A stretch of DNA of 64,000 bases, taken from contig NC_090703.1 in the NCBI RefSeq assembly GCF_040954835.1, forward strand, positions 6,381,001-6,445,000, written 5' to 3'. This DNA is from Lepisosteus oculatus. Its lineage: Eukaryota; Chordata; Actinopteri; Semionotiformes; Lepisosteidae. A program made the position numbers and the translations under genes. This document shows, piece after piece, positions 27,601 through 44,454 of the stretch (position 1 is the stretch's first letter; each line of letters begins with the position of its first letter). Below the pieces are notes generated by a model, which had not been told where the DNA came from, ran no database searches, and worked only from the letters and a program-made list of their open reading frames with translations.

Positions 27601-29810
27601 ACACTTATCTGCTGTTATTTTTAGAAAGACAAATCTTTCTTTTTTTTCATGCCTGCCTGCATTTTTTCTGCATTGTGAATATCTGAAACACTTCAGGGGC
27701 ATGTGTGGAAACAAGTCTTGCAGTCTCGAAGAAGAAACCTTACGGGGAAAGGAATGGCAATTGCAGACAAAACCATAAAAAAACAACAACTCCATTTTCA
27801 CATCAGAATTCAAAGGTTTGAATTCATCACCAGTATGAAAGGGGTTTACACAGACTATCGTACTTCCTTTTTTCCAATTCTTTTAATTCCACCCTAAAGA
27901 GGCCAGAGAATTCAAACAGTCATGATTTTGTGCACTCCTTTGCAAAATGTTTTCACCTGGATTTGGTGGATGGACTGTAGGAATGGAAGACTGAATGTAC
28001 TATATAATGTCACGCAGACTGCAAAAGAGTACAAGCAGGCATTTGGACGAACTTGACAGTGACTGTGGCACTTTGAGAAGTGTGGAAAAGTATTATGATG
28101 CCAGCAGGTGCTGAATGGGAGTTTTTCCGAACAGACATCTGTGGTTTTATCTTATGCAAGAATAGAAAAATGCAAGATGCAGGAGAAATGAATTGCAAAA
28201 CACAATGAACAATCTTTGACGGCGGATGTGACTCTATGAGGACAGGGATGTGATTCTAAGTCTGTCAGTGCAAACCACCCACTAAAAAAGAGCACAGGAA
28301 TAGTGACAATTTGACATTTTATGCAAGCAGTCGGTAGCAGTTTCAGTGGGTTTTTTTACGTTTTCAAATTGATGAGCATATCCAGAAATATATGAAACAG
28401 ACAGGCTGGTTAGATAAATTGAACTATGGTTTCTTAACACCATTCTCAGATTCTAAGACTTATGTATATCTCAATATATTCATAGATTTTATAGTTACAC
28501 CAAAAGGCATTAACAAACACAGCAACTTGTTGTTTTTCTTCCTGGACTCATCTGTTGCATTTTTAACTTGTAATATGAAATATGTATTTATTATTTTATG
28601 TATTATTGTATATTATGCTGCAGTCTTATTACTCTGGGCCGTCTTTAACAAAGATTACTGGAAAAAAAACACCCCCAAGACCTCATCACCACACCTTCGT
28701 GTCTGTAGATTAATTTTAGATCAGGTTCGCTGAAAGGCTTCCGCGTGCACAGATTCTAAACGCGGACTGGCTAAGATCCGGTTCAATTACTGCAAAGGTT
28801 TTGTTAAGCGCTCCTCCCATATTGACTCATCCAGAGTGACGGTGCGAAACCAGGATGGAAAAGTACTGGTAATTTAGCACTGCATGAAAAGTTCACAGAC
28901 CCTGGTAAAAGTACATTTCAGTTAAGTCTCGAAAAGAATACACCTATATATTTCTAAAATTCAGATGCTGGCGTTTCACCTTGAACGTACACACGGTGAA
29001 GGCGCACCTCCGCTTCAGTGCGGTTTGTAACTCGGAGACAGACGGTTTTCTGTTTATCCGGGCTCCGGACACAGTCATAGCAACCAGGAGGTTCACCAAC
29101 CAGAACGTGGGCACGATTGACCCACTAGTGCGTAAGGAACAGTAATGCACACATGTATGAACAGAAGCTTTAAAATGCGTTTCCTTTCCACACACACTCA
29201 ACCCCCCTCCTCCTCCAAACACTCCTCAACAATGATGTCAACAGTACAAATAGCGAGAATGTCTGTCTTGCACTCCGAGTGCGACTACACAAGTTAAACG
29301 CGTGTGCATCATATGAATAACATTTTACTGTATCAAAGAAAAACAGGCACGAGTTGTGTGACTGTGTTCATCTCCCACCCCTCCAGCGCATCAGATTGAT
29401 CGGGACCGACATCCTGCAATCTCGTCCTGTGATGAAAACCAACGGGAGGCAAACCCAGGAAAGCTGTCGCCAAAAAAGCGATTAGCGACGTTCTTCTTTC
29501 TTTTTTTTTTTTTTCATTCCTCCATCGCACTAAGTCACCACCATCTCCCGGGGTGTCACTGTTGCTAGAGGGTTACCTACCTGATGAAGGTGGTTTTGCC
29601 CGTGGAGTACTGGCCCACGAGGAGCACCATAGGTTTGCTCTGGAAATCCGCCGGCTCCAGGGCCGGGGAGTGGAAATCGTGGAAGAGATACGCCTCTTCC
29701 AGGGGCAGCAGCTTCTTGGTGTAGAGAGCCTGCAGCCCCTCGGTGACAGTCTGGAACATCTCCCCGTCTTTATTCCTGCCGCCTTGCTCCTTGTTTACCC
29801 AGCTGAACAT
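12631..29810 (-). CDS. EHD4: EH domain-containing protein 4 (complete)
   Basis: EHD proteins are dynamin-like ATPases that oligomerise on and remodel endosomal membranes; EHD4 acts at early endosomes. Coding exons in order: 29581-29810, 26978-27154, 22382-22479, 16217-16629, 14369-14533, 12631-13188. Phases join exactly, all borders are GT..AG, and the total is 546 residues against about 541 in human. Visible: MFSWVNKEQGG start; P-loop GQYSTGKTT near residues 66-74; DSPG switch motif near 154-157; NKAD specificity motif in exon 4; the FDAHKLDISDEFSEAI block; C-terminal EH domain (from about 430) with EF-hand loop DCDKDGMLDDEEF and the ending ELPSHLVPP. FRGQDDKIR and DTQQLMRVYGALMW match EHD4 best, although EGIIPGN and NAFGNAFLNR resemble EHD1, as expected for paralogues. 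The gene lies between SPTBN5 and a divergent ZNF839. No break or missing motif seen. Confidence 0.95.
13430..13730 (-). repeat. Old V-SINE, minus orientation
   Basis: On the minus strand the segment reads a tRNA-like head (GCTGCTGCCTCACAGCTGTTCGGT) and then GTGGAGTATGCATGTTCTTCC, the hallmark central domain of vertebrate V-SINEs, followed by CATCCAGTCATACC-type sequence. It is well diverged, so old. Located in the EHD4 intron between exons 5 and 6. Confidence 0.65.
14700..14893 (-). repeat. tRNA-headed SINE, minus orientation
   Basis: The minus strand reads GGGCAGCAGTGTTAGCACTG, then GGTTGTGGGTGCAAGTCC (degenerate B box) and CCCTTGTAACCTTGAGTC, a diverged form of the CCCTGAGCAAGG motif common in fish tRNA-derived SINEs. 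It lies in the EHD4 intron just upstream of exon 5 (14369-14533). Confidence 0.55.
16738..17015 (-). repeat. 5S-rRNA-headed SINE, 3'-truncated
   Basis: On the minus strand the element starts with a 5S rRNA-like segment (CAGCTCAGCAGG, GCCTGGCCAGTACC, TGGATGGGAGACGTCCTGGG). This corresponds to the part of 5S rRNA that holds its internal polymerase III promoter. It continues into the same body as the SINE at 3513-3997 (AGGGGGCG, GTCCTAATGCCCC, TCCCAGGGCATTTCTCG) and stops before the 3' tail. It lies about 110 bp upstream of EHD4 exon 4. Such SINE3-type elements are known in fish. Confidence 0.8.
17195..17442 (-). repeat. V-SINE, minus orientation
   Basis: The minus strand reads TGGTGGCACAGTGGTTCAGG (tRNA-like head), then a diverged form of the V-SINE central domain (CTGTGGGAGTTTCTG), then GGCGTCCAGTCCAGGGTGTA and a CCCTGTCTGGCA tail. 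It is located in EHD4 intron 3. Confidence 0.65.
17450..22381. other. EHD4 intron 3, remaining sequence
   Basis: Apart from the SINE at 20590-20765 I see no gene, RNA or recognisable repeat in this AT-rich stretch. Short open frames lack family resemblance and lie in sequence removed by splicing. Confidence 0.5.
20590..20765 (-). repeat. tRNA-headed SINE with L2-type tail, minus orientation
   Basis: On the minus strand: CTCTGGGTTCAAATTCTGGG (B box like), TTCCCTTGAGATAGGGCACTT, and at the end AATCACTTTGGATACATTTC. The last is a diverged form of the fish SINE/LINE tail CGCTTTGGATAAAAGCGTCT. Old insertion in EHD4 intron 3. Confidence 0.6.
24225..24420 (+). repeat. Degenerate SINE-like fragment
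   Basis: The stretch GTAGCTAGTGGGTTAACGTC followed by GGACTCAAAACCCACAGGC resembles a tRNA-derived head, and TACTTTACCCTAGTTGCTCC resembles the conserved inner part of fish tRNA SINEs (as at 47420-47697). It is heavily diverged; family uncertain. Confidence 0.4.
25780..25900. repeat. AT-rich simple repeat
   Basis: Nearly pure A/T sequence with ATATAT and TATATA steps, inside EHD4 intron 2. Confidence 0.8.
27155..29580. other. EHD4 intron 1
   Basis: This is non-coding sequence between EHD4 exon 1 (29581-29810) and exon 2 (26978-27154). I see no recognisable repeat or RNA gene. A pyrimidine tract near 29502-29516 gives a run of T residues on the plus strand. Confidence 0.5.
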
Positions 29811-30020
29811 GGTGATGGTGATGCCGCACGGCTGGGGGGGTCCGCCGAAGTTTATGGGCGCTGTTGCTCTCTTCCGACGCGACGCGACGAGTGGCACCTC
29901 CGAGCCGCGCTCTCCTGACACGGTAGCAGGCGAGTCCGGATAACCTCTCTGGCTCAGCCGCTCACCTACCTCGCCGCCCCGACCGACCCTCCCAGACGTC
30001 ACGCCGCCTCACGCAATATT
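29811..30020 (-). promoter_or_regulatory. EHD4: EHD4 5' UTR and CpG-rich promoter region
   Basis: GC and CpG density rises sharply from EHD4 exon 1 through about 30015 (CGACGCGACGCGACGAG, CCGCCCCGACCGACC) and drops again beyond. No TATA box is seen. This fits a CpG-island promoter for a broadly expressed gene, with transcription leftwards. The reading frame is open upstream of the chosen ATG, but the MFSW start matches the family's first residues. Confidence 0.55.
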
Positions 30021-30803
30021 CATAGGGGAAGGCGCGGCACCAAGAGTTTCAGACAGGAAAAATGCTGTTTTTTTTTTTAAATACATGCTTCCATTTGGGA
30101 ACAATCCAGCTCAGCGCCACCTTCCGATAGCGACGGTGTAGAAAAAGGACTCTGAGGCTTTAAACATCCCCGGGGCTTTTATTATAGCGAACGACATGAC
30201 AGGGCCAGAAAAAATAAATACGAAATAAATATCTGCATTTGGCCTTTTCATCCGCAGTGAAATGCAGTAAGGGGTGCAGTATTGTACTCTAGTGCTGTTT
30301 TTTAAAATATTTTAGCATGTGGTCAAACCCGGTGCGCCTCCTCCACTGCTATGCTGCCATCTTGCGCACGTCTAAGAAAAAACAGTGGGACAGGTGCGAG
30401 TCTGGACAGTTGATCGTCTGCGCCCCCCTGCGTCAGATCAAAGTATTGCGTCGCATTCATTTTACTAGGAGATCCTAGACCGTCTAGTTAATCGCCAAAC
30501 TCTAGCCTTTTGTTGTTGTTGTTGTTGTTGCTTTAAATTAAACATCCACATAACCCGTAAAATTAATTAGAAACGACGCAAGTCACACATCTTAATTCGA
30601 ATTTACGTTAACCTCTGGCTTTGAACACGTGTCTTCGACACAGTCGTGGTTCATTCGTTCCTAAGCAGATAGCAACCCAGCATCCTTAAGTTCATGTATA
30701 GAGGGGCTGGGCAGGCCTGGTTGCCTGTAATTGTGACAGGCATGACTTTGAAAGAGGGGTGCTATTAGGGCGCTGAGGAAGCATTGCAAACGTGCGTGAA
30801 CAC
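30020..30803. other. Gap between EHD4 promoter and the 7SL-like gene
   Basis: No gene or known repeat is recognised. It includes a short (TTG)n run near 30510-30530. Confidence 0.5.
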
Positions 30804-31082
30804 AAAACGCTGAAGTATTACACAACCACAGGCACGACCACCCCCTACCGGGCGGTACGGGGGTTCTGACCTGCTCCGTTTCCGGACCTGGGCCGGTTCG
30901 CCCCTCCTCAGGCGACCTGCTATTCCCGGGCTCACCCAGGAGCACCATATCGATGCCGAGCTCAGTGCGGACACCCGGTCGACGAAGGTGTCCGCCACGC
31001 CCCAGGAGACCTGAGCTCAAGCACTCTGCCAGCCCCAGCCTCCCAGGAACTGGGATGACAGACACACGCCACCGCGCCCGGC
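30804..31082 (-). ncRNA. 7SL (signal recognition particle) RNA-like gene, 3' end degenerate
   Basis: SRP RNA is the scaffold of the particle that docks translating ribosomes at the ER. Read on the minus strand from 31082: GCCGGGCGCGGTGGCG (Alu-domain 5' end), CTGGGAGGCTGGGGCTGG, CTTGAGCTCAGG, then GGGTGTCCGCACT, CTCGGCATCGATATGG, GGCGAACCGGCCCAGGTC and CGGAAACGGAGCAGGTCA, the helix 8 region bound by SRP54. The S domain is therefore present, so this is not an Alu-like repeat. Resemblance stops after GTGCCTGTG near 30827; the final stretch that should complete the Alu domain (GCCACTGCACTCCAGCCTGG in vertebrates) is not recognisable, and a TTTT terminator follows at 30804-30807. A CRE-like site lies 49 bp upstream. 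It was probably once a genuine gene and may now be a pseudogene or a diverged variant. Confidence 0.75.
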
Positions 31083-31130
31083 CAGAGCAGCCCTTTCAGC
31101 GAGCTGCTAAATGCCTGCTTCTGCACGCTG

Positions 31131-31137
31131 TGACGCA
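31131..31137 (-). promoter_or_regulatory. CRE/ATF-like site upstream of the 7SL-like gene
   Basis: TGACGCA on the plus strand (TGCGTCA on the minus) lies 49-55 bp before the 7SL-like 5' end. The human 7SL gene needs an ATF/CREB site at about -50, so the position matches known 7SL promoters. Retroposed 7SL copies normally lack this. Confidence 0.5.
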
Positions 31138-31174
31138 CTATGCGTCTTTTTGTACTGTTGTGGCGGGTATTAGG

Positions 31175-31250
31175 AAAGTGTCAGAGTTGGTTATTAAGCC
31201 TCTTGCCATGCTGCAACAAGATTGTGAGTTCGAATCCGCGATGGTCTGCC
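31175..31250 (+). pseudogene. tRNA-like fragment
   Basis: TGTCAGAGTTGG (31179-31190) resembles a tRNA A box and GAGTTCGAATCC (31226-31237) a B box, about 47 bp apart. I cannot fold a convincing acceptor stem or anticodon arm, so it is either a tRNA pseudogene or the head of a SINE fragment. It sits between the 7SL-like gene and tRNA-Ile. Confidence 0.4.
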
Positions 31251-31650
31251 TTGTGTAGACAGGTCGCGTTTTGCGGGAATTTAAATAAAAAAAAGATAAC
31301 ATGACATTAAGAACGCTTTCTATGGTTTAACCTAATACTTTCTCGATGTAATTGCGTGTTGTATTTAAGTCCGACACATTTTTCACACTCTGAGTGTGCT
31401 TAAGGGACAGTATTTTTCTGGGTTCATTTTTAATACCCGTGTTGAACATTTTAGGAGAAAACGGTCATCTATCAGAGGCTGTGCAACAAAATGTATTGTT
31501 TTTTTATCGAGCCCGGTAATGTGTCATTTTTATGGATGGGGGTCTCTCAGTTTCAAAGAATAATATAATTGTTTAAAACGCAAAAAAAGTAGTAACATTT
31601 TGATTGCAATTGCATGATAACATTAGGTAATATTTTAAAAGCAAAAGCTC

Positions 31651-31724
31651 TGGCCCGTACGGGGATCGAACCCGCGACCTTGGCGTTATTAGCACCACGC
31701 TCTAACCAACTGAGCTAACCGGCC
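31651..31724 (-). tRNA. tRNA-Ile (anticodon AAU)
   Basis: The minus strand reads GGCCGGTTAGCTCAGTTGG at the 5' end, anticodon loop CTAATAA with AAT, and T arm GGGTTCGATCC, closing with GGGCCA. The 74-nt cloverleaf has a complete acceptor stem (GGCCGGT/ACGGGCC with normal mispairs) and A and B boxes. A run of T residues follows the 3' end on the minus strand (near 31633-31648), serving as terminator. It looks functional. Confidence 0.96.
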
Positions 31725-32064
31725 GCCTTTCACGGGGGTTTTACTTTAAAATTCTTACTTTCACTTTCTCGGTTTATTTTCGCATGCCAGGATTCGGAAT
31801 CAGATGCATTTAAACTAACAACGTTTTGTGATTATTTTTACACGTACCATATAAACAAGGCATTTCTGACTTTAAATTAGCTACAGGAGTTTAAAAAAAC
31901 AAGTCTTACGCTATGACCTACGATCAGTGAACGGCCCATATCAGATACGTCTGGCAAAGGAAAGTTAACAAGTTGAAACCAATGCTCTACAATAAATTGC
32001 AATACAATCTGACACAATTTTAAAATTGTCTAAAACGTGTGTTCCAACTTACCAACACCAGACA

Positions 32065-32137
32065 GCCCGGCTAGCTCAGTCGGTAGAGCATGAGACTCTT
32101 AATCTCAGGGTCGTGGGTTCGAGCCCCACGTTGGGCG
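32065..32137 (+). tRNA. tRNA-Lys (anticodon CUU)
   Basis: The sequence starts GCCCGGCTAGCTCAGTCGG, has anticodon loop ACTCTTAAT (anticodon CTT), T arm GGGTTCGAGCC and 3' end GTTGGGCG. All 73 positions agree with the vertebrate tRNA-Lys(CUU) as I remember it. A TTTT terminator lies at 32144-32147. It is transcribed towards ZNF839 and away from tRNA-Ile. Confidence 0.97.
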
Positions 32138-32559
32138 GTACCATTTTGTTAAAAAAAATCAAGGCATACTATTTATTTTTATCACACCGCAGAAAAACTC
32201 GTCTTTCATATGACTTATTGACAATGGTATGCATCAATGTAAGGTGTCGTGATTTTCACAGTCCGTGCCATGATTTGTTTTGCATGTGTTATGTAAAGTA
32301 TTACAGTACCAACTTGTAACTATTATTACAAATCTATTTTAAAAAAAACATACTCCAACTGGTTGACTTGTTTGGAAACACCGTCTTTGGTTGGCGCGGA
32401 CCTTTTTATCGTTCGTAACTAGTTATTTGGAAGAAAAGAGTGTAGTTTCGAAAAAATACTGTACGCAGCTAATTGCATTTTCAGGGAGCCCTTCGTCTCC
32501 CGACTGGGTCTGCGAAATGACCCTCGCAGGAGCCCATACCCGACTACTGTAGCGAGCTG

Positions 32560-32779
32560 TCGTGACGTTTATAAAAGGCTTCGGAATGCGAGGTTACAAA
32601 GTCTAATTTTCGTAACATTTTCAATTAAAATCACCATCCACCACTCTCTTTTTTCACGTAAATTCTCCTCCGCGACTCCGGCGCGGAAAAGAAAAAAATC
32701 CGTCCCGAGTTATTTTTTTTTTGTTTGTTTTGCTATCAACTCTTCCTGCCTGGGGGGGGGGGGGAATACTCCAACCAAA
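32560..32779 (+). promoter_or_regulatory. ZNF839: Candidate ZNF839 promoter and 5' UTR
   Basis: CGTGACGTTTATAAAAGGC at 32561-32579 places a CRE half site (TGACGT) directly in front of a TATA-like TATAAAAG. Transcription would start around 32600, giving a 5' UTR of about 180 bases. A homopolymer of 12-13 G lies just before the start codon (about 32752-32763). No TSS evidence beyond motifs. Confidence 0.4.
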
Positions 32780-40552
<7,773 letters not shown>

Positions 40553-40951
40553 GCTCTTACTCAGGCAGTGCTGAATCTCAAGGGTAGAATGGCAAAATTG
40601 CCCCTGTAGCAGACCTCTTCTGGGAGGGGCTTTTTCAGCATACCATCATATATTTTTATAATCTTGACATTCAAGCTGAAGACTTTTAAATTATTTGTAC
40701 AGTTTATTTCATATGTGTGTGTACAATGCTCAGTGTTTCTCACCATTGTTGAAAAGGTTTTCTATGAACCCCTCCTAAAATATATGTACATATGTATAGC
40801 TTATTATAAGAAGAATTTACATACCAATTGAGTTAAAAAATTTGCACTATTTTTCTTATTACTTTTTTTAAGGGTACAAATGTTTGCCAAATTGTTTTTC
40901 ACTGCCTTTGATGAATTAATATTATACCTTGAGACCCCTTCTCAAAGAGAA

Positions 40952-40957
40952 AATAAA
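40952..40957 (+). terminator. ZNF839: Polyadenylation signal of ZNF839
   Basis: AATAAA about 400 bases after the ZNF839 stop codon (40550-40552). Cleavage is expected around 40970-40985. The 3' UTR between is AT-rich with no other canonical signal seen. Confidence 0.7.
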
Positions 40958-40987
40958 CCGCAGTATTGTTTTATACTGGTGTAAGTC

Positions 40988-40993
40988 TTTATT
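40988..40993 (-). terminator. CINP: Candidate polyadenylation signal of CINP
   Basis: TTTATT on the plus strand gives AATAAA on the minus strand, about 600 bases beyond the CINP stop. A weaker ATTAAA-type signal near 41142 would give a shorter 3' UTR. Confidence 0.4.
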
Positions 40994-41595
40994 TGCACTA
41001 CTTTTCAAAATTTTAGTTTTAGTTGACAGATAATTCCTTCCTAATATATTTTCCCACAACTATTTATCTTCATACTTAAAATTAAACTGTGAAATAAAAA
41101 AAAAGTCTTAGCTGGTTATGGATGTTTGTGTTCACCCTTCCATTTTAATTAAAAGATGGTGTGCATATTTTAAGACATTAACAGGAACAATTCCTAATAT
41201 TTGAAGTTTATATGCTGTCGCTTATATAAAAGCAGTGTTATTGCTTTACTCTTAACTTGTGACGTTTTGGTTTCCATTATAATAAATATCTTTTCTGAGC
41301 TTTTAAAAGGATGAGGGCCCTGAACATGAGATCAAGCAGTCTAACTTCTTTCAAGGTTTCAAGAGAAATGTTCATCAAAAGTATTTGTTTATACACATAT
41401 TCAGGTAGAATTGCCTTGTTACTGTGCTATATTTAATTCTCTGTGAGCTTCCCATGTCACTTCACCCTAATATCGCATAAAATTGGACAAACAATTCAAA
41501 ATGAAGTAGTATATACTCATTTCTCTGCCAAAGGAGAAAGAATGCAGTTTTTCATCTGAAACTGATGACATTTAAGATAAGTCCTCCAGTTTGCT

Positions 41596-44125
41596 TCACA
41601 GTGGTCTATGCCCAGTCTCCAGCAGCATGCTTTCTAAAAGAACCTTGGTGTTGTCCTCAATGTATGGCTGATGAAGCCAGGCTGACAGATGAACCAGGGA
41701 AAGACTACGGTCAGTTGTGTGTGCAATTTCTTGCACTATTGTTTCTTTAAGGGTCAGTTCTTGCTCATAAGATTCCAAAAGTTTTGAGGAGACGTCATCT
41801 AGAGAGAGGGGGGAAAAAAAAAACTTTTACAGCATTCAGTGGGTCTTGATGGACACTTTTATAATTACTGTTCCAGATTATTCTGTTTCTTGATTTTAAC
41901 TTCCACTGCAGCCTTTTGAATTGTTTTGTGAAGCACTGCTTCTTTTTCAGGCCTGAAGAGTGAAAGCCTGATGGTGCTGGATTTATTGCACAGTACATTT
42001 ACATCTGCTCATGTAAAAATCAATTCAGTTTTCACCCCACGGTTTCAGGAGCTTGGCAAGGCAGCACAGGAGAGTAAAACAGGAGAACCTCAAGTGTAAA
42101 TAATGCTGCCAGTATTTGTTTTTTTTTCTTTTATTTGCACGCACTGGATCTCTTAAACTTGCACTTTTAACGCTTTATTGAGAAAGCACACATGAAAACG
42201 GAACACAACATTAAGAAACTATATGGTTTTTAACGGCTTTATCCAATACAGGGTCGTGGGGAAGCCAGAGCCTCTCCCGGCAAGCGAAGGGCTCAAGGAA
42301 GGACACAACCCGGAGAGGACTCGCAGACATGCATACACTCACACCAGGGGCAACGTTCCATAAGCTTGGATGTGTTTGGACTGTGGGGAGAAACCCGCAT
42401 AGAAATCCCAGGGAGAACATACAAACTCCATGCAGATCGCACCCCAGGAACTGAACTCGGGGCTCAGTGCTGCTAACCACTACTCCACCGTGCTGCCCAC
42501 TTTTAGTAACACTTGACGTTTGATGACAAAAAACAAGCTGTAGAACCTTATAAACATCTTTGCTTTGTAAAGGCACACGGTAAAAGGGGCATCCCGGAAC
42601 TTCAAGTTAACTCGAACTAGTTAAGTCTTAACTACAAAAGAGGCTAGGTCAGCCAAAAAGCCAGCTTGTGATTGTAACCTTTCTTGTTTGCACAATTAAA
42701 AGTAAGTGAACAGTAAAAAATTGTCAGAAACCTATTCTATAAAAACATTTTTCTGCAAGTATTTTACATTTTTACAAGATGAAGTAATTTGGTCTAGCTT
42801 GGTTCAACAGCATATCCCTCATATATTCAGTACCGATTTCATCTTTACTCACCAAACTGTGCCGTCGGCCAAGTATGAAACAAAGGGCTTTCTCTTCCGG
42901 CATCTCCATGGTGAAATGTTTCCAGTGCACATATGCCTTTAACGGTAGATGACAGCTTCCTCATTTTTGATACAAGGTGAGTCTGGCCATAAATGGGAAC
43001 AAAATGAATCCTGTGTTCACACTTTTATCATGTTTTCTTAGAAATTAGTGTATGTTTCAGAGTTATATAGTTTTGCATATATTTACTCAGGGACCCGAGC
43101 TAAATCTACGTGCAATGTAAGTTCTGATATAATGTACAAAACGTAGCGGTCCACTTTGAGGGATGTACATGAAAATGCAATTCTGACAAGACTGCAATAT
43201 TATTGCTCTTACAGACCATTTTCTCCAAGATCCTCAACAGCTCAGTGCATTCGTCCTGCAGTTCCTGGTTTGGTTCGGTTGCAGTAGCAGATCTTGGGGA
43301 GACAGCTGAACCATCACACTCCAGTTTAAATTCTGAGTCATTTTCTGTTCTAGTAAAAGCAGACAGGGTAGTAAAAGTGGAGGTGTTTTTTATTACTAGA
43401 ATAATAGTTTATATAAACAATACTATACAAACACTAGACTAAAAGTACATATTACTAGAAATTAAGGGTATGATTATTTTCATATATGCTCCTTATACAG
43501 TACCTGTTACACGTCACTTTTCTTACAAAATCAAAATTAATTTATGGATCTCAATTTCAATTTTCACACTGGAAAGTAAATTTTCTTAAGCTAATGGGCA
43601 ATAACAATGAAATGGCAATGCACCACTCTCTATTGGAGATGCCAAATGCATGTAGAATAATACTTACATTTTGCTTAGTTTCAGGTTGACAATTTTGTTT
43701 GCAATTGTAAAACCTTCATCATTTAATCGATCCCATTTCAGAATGAAGTTGTGCCAGTCAGCAGCATTGTCCTTTATCTTTCTTGCACTGTTAGTTGAAA
43801 CAGGTCTTCTAATAGATGCTGCATTCCCTGAACTGTTCACTGAAACTTAAAACAGAAATCGATTTAATCGGATTCATAGTAAATATCTAAAAGAAAACTG
43901 TATCTGAACCACATTTAGATATATCTGACGAAATAATCGGTTTTGCTTGCTCTCGTATTTACATGTTTTCACTGATATTCAATTAACTAAAACTCTTAAG
44001 TACATAAATCGGCATGAACTCTCGAGTAGAACATAAAAAGGTTTGTGGTTATTTCAGACAACTACTTTGTATAACTCTTTGACAGACTCCGAACTCACGC
44101 ACTATAAAAAAAACTAACCTTCCAT
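41596..44125 (-). CDS. CINP: Cyclin-dependent kinase 2-interacting protein (complete)
   Basis: CINP binds CDK2 and CDC7 complexes and ATRIP, and acts in DNA replication and the ATR checkpoint in the nucleus. Coding segments in order: 44119-44125 (only 7 nt: ATG GAA G), 43668-43845, 43217-43349, 42853-42982, 41596-41798. All borders are GT..AG, phases join, and the total is 216 residues against 212 in human. Recognised words: NSARKIKDNAADWHNFILKW, LNDEGFTIANKIVNLK, ECTELLRILEKM, KLSSTVKGICALE, SPLFHTWPTAQF, and the C-terminus SAWLHQPYIEDN with LLETGHRPL. The protein is largely helical with a coiled-coil character in the middle. It is tail to tail with ZNF839 and head to head with TECPR2, as in human. 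The very short first coding segment is unusual but frame-consistent. Confidence 0.9.
42225..42500 (-). repeat. V-SINE, near full length, minus orientation
   Basis: The minus strand reads GGCAGCACGGTGGAGTAGTG (tRNA-like head), GATCTGCATGGAGTTTGTAT and GTTCTCCCTGGGATTTC (V-SINE central domain), CCCCACAGTCCAAACACATC, and the tail ACCCTGTATTGGATAAAGCC. Better preserved than the V-SINEs in EHD4. It is located in the CINP intron between exons 41596-41798 and 42853-42982. Confidence 0.8.
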
Positions 44126-44340
44126 GTCAGTAATTTTCAGACGTAATACATAAATAAATTGCAATGCTTATCCCCGATGTAAGATCAAGCATGTTTACTG
44201 TAGGAGGCGGCCATATTGAAGACGTAGTTTACGTCACTTCCTGATGTCAAATGTCAACCAGTCGAACCTGTGATGTTGATGCCTTGTTAAAACAGAGCGA
44301 CTGGGCTTTCTGGTAACAACAAAAAAAAAAAAGAATTTAA
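44126..44340. promoter_or_regulatory. Shared divergent promoter of CINP and TECPR2
   Basis: The CINP start codon (44123-44125, minus) and the likely TECPR2 first exon (plus) lie within about 300 bp of each other. Between them are a YY1-like GGCCATATTG (44208-44217), a CRE-like TTTACGTCAC (44227-44236) and an overlapping ETS-like CACTTCCTG. No TATA box is seen. This cluster is typical of bidirectional housekeeping promoters. Confidence 0.55.
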
Positions 44341-44454
44341 CTGCTGCTTTTTTTGTTTACAGTTCATAAAATGAATGTACAGAACACAATTAAATTGGCT
44401 GATTTACAGAAAGAGAGAGAGAAAAGGTATCCAATGTAATGTTCGCGTTGCAAC
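44280..44454 (+). other. TECPR2: Candidate non-coding first exon of TECPR2
   Basis: TECPR2 translation begins at 46230, about 2 kb from the promoter region, so an untranslated exon is expected here. GCAAC followed by GTAAGTAAG at 44455 is a near-perfect splice donor, and TCTTTATCAG ending at 46144 is a suitable acceptor before the ATG-bearing exon. Boundaries are guesses. Confidence 0.35.

Noticed and set aside
30950-31085. Alu-like sequence, suggesting primate contamination
   Set aside because: The sequence continues into the 7SL S domain, which Alu lacks, and it differs from human 7SL at many places; it is a 7SL-derived locus.
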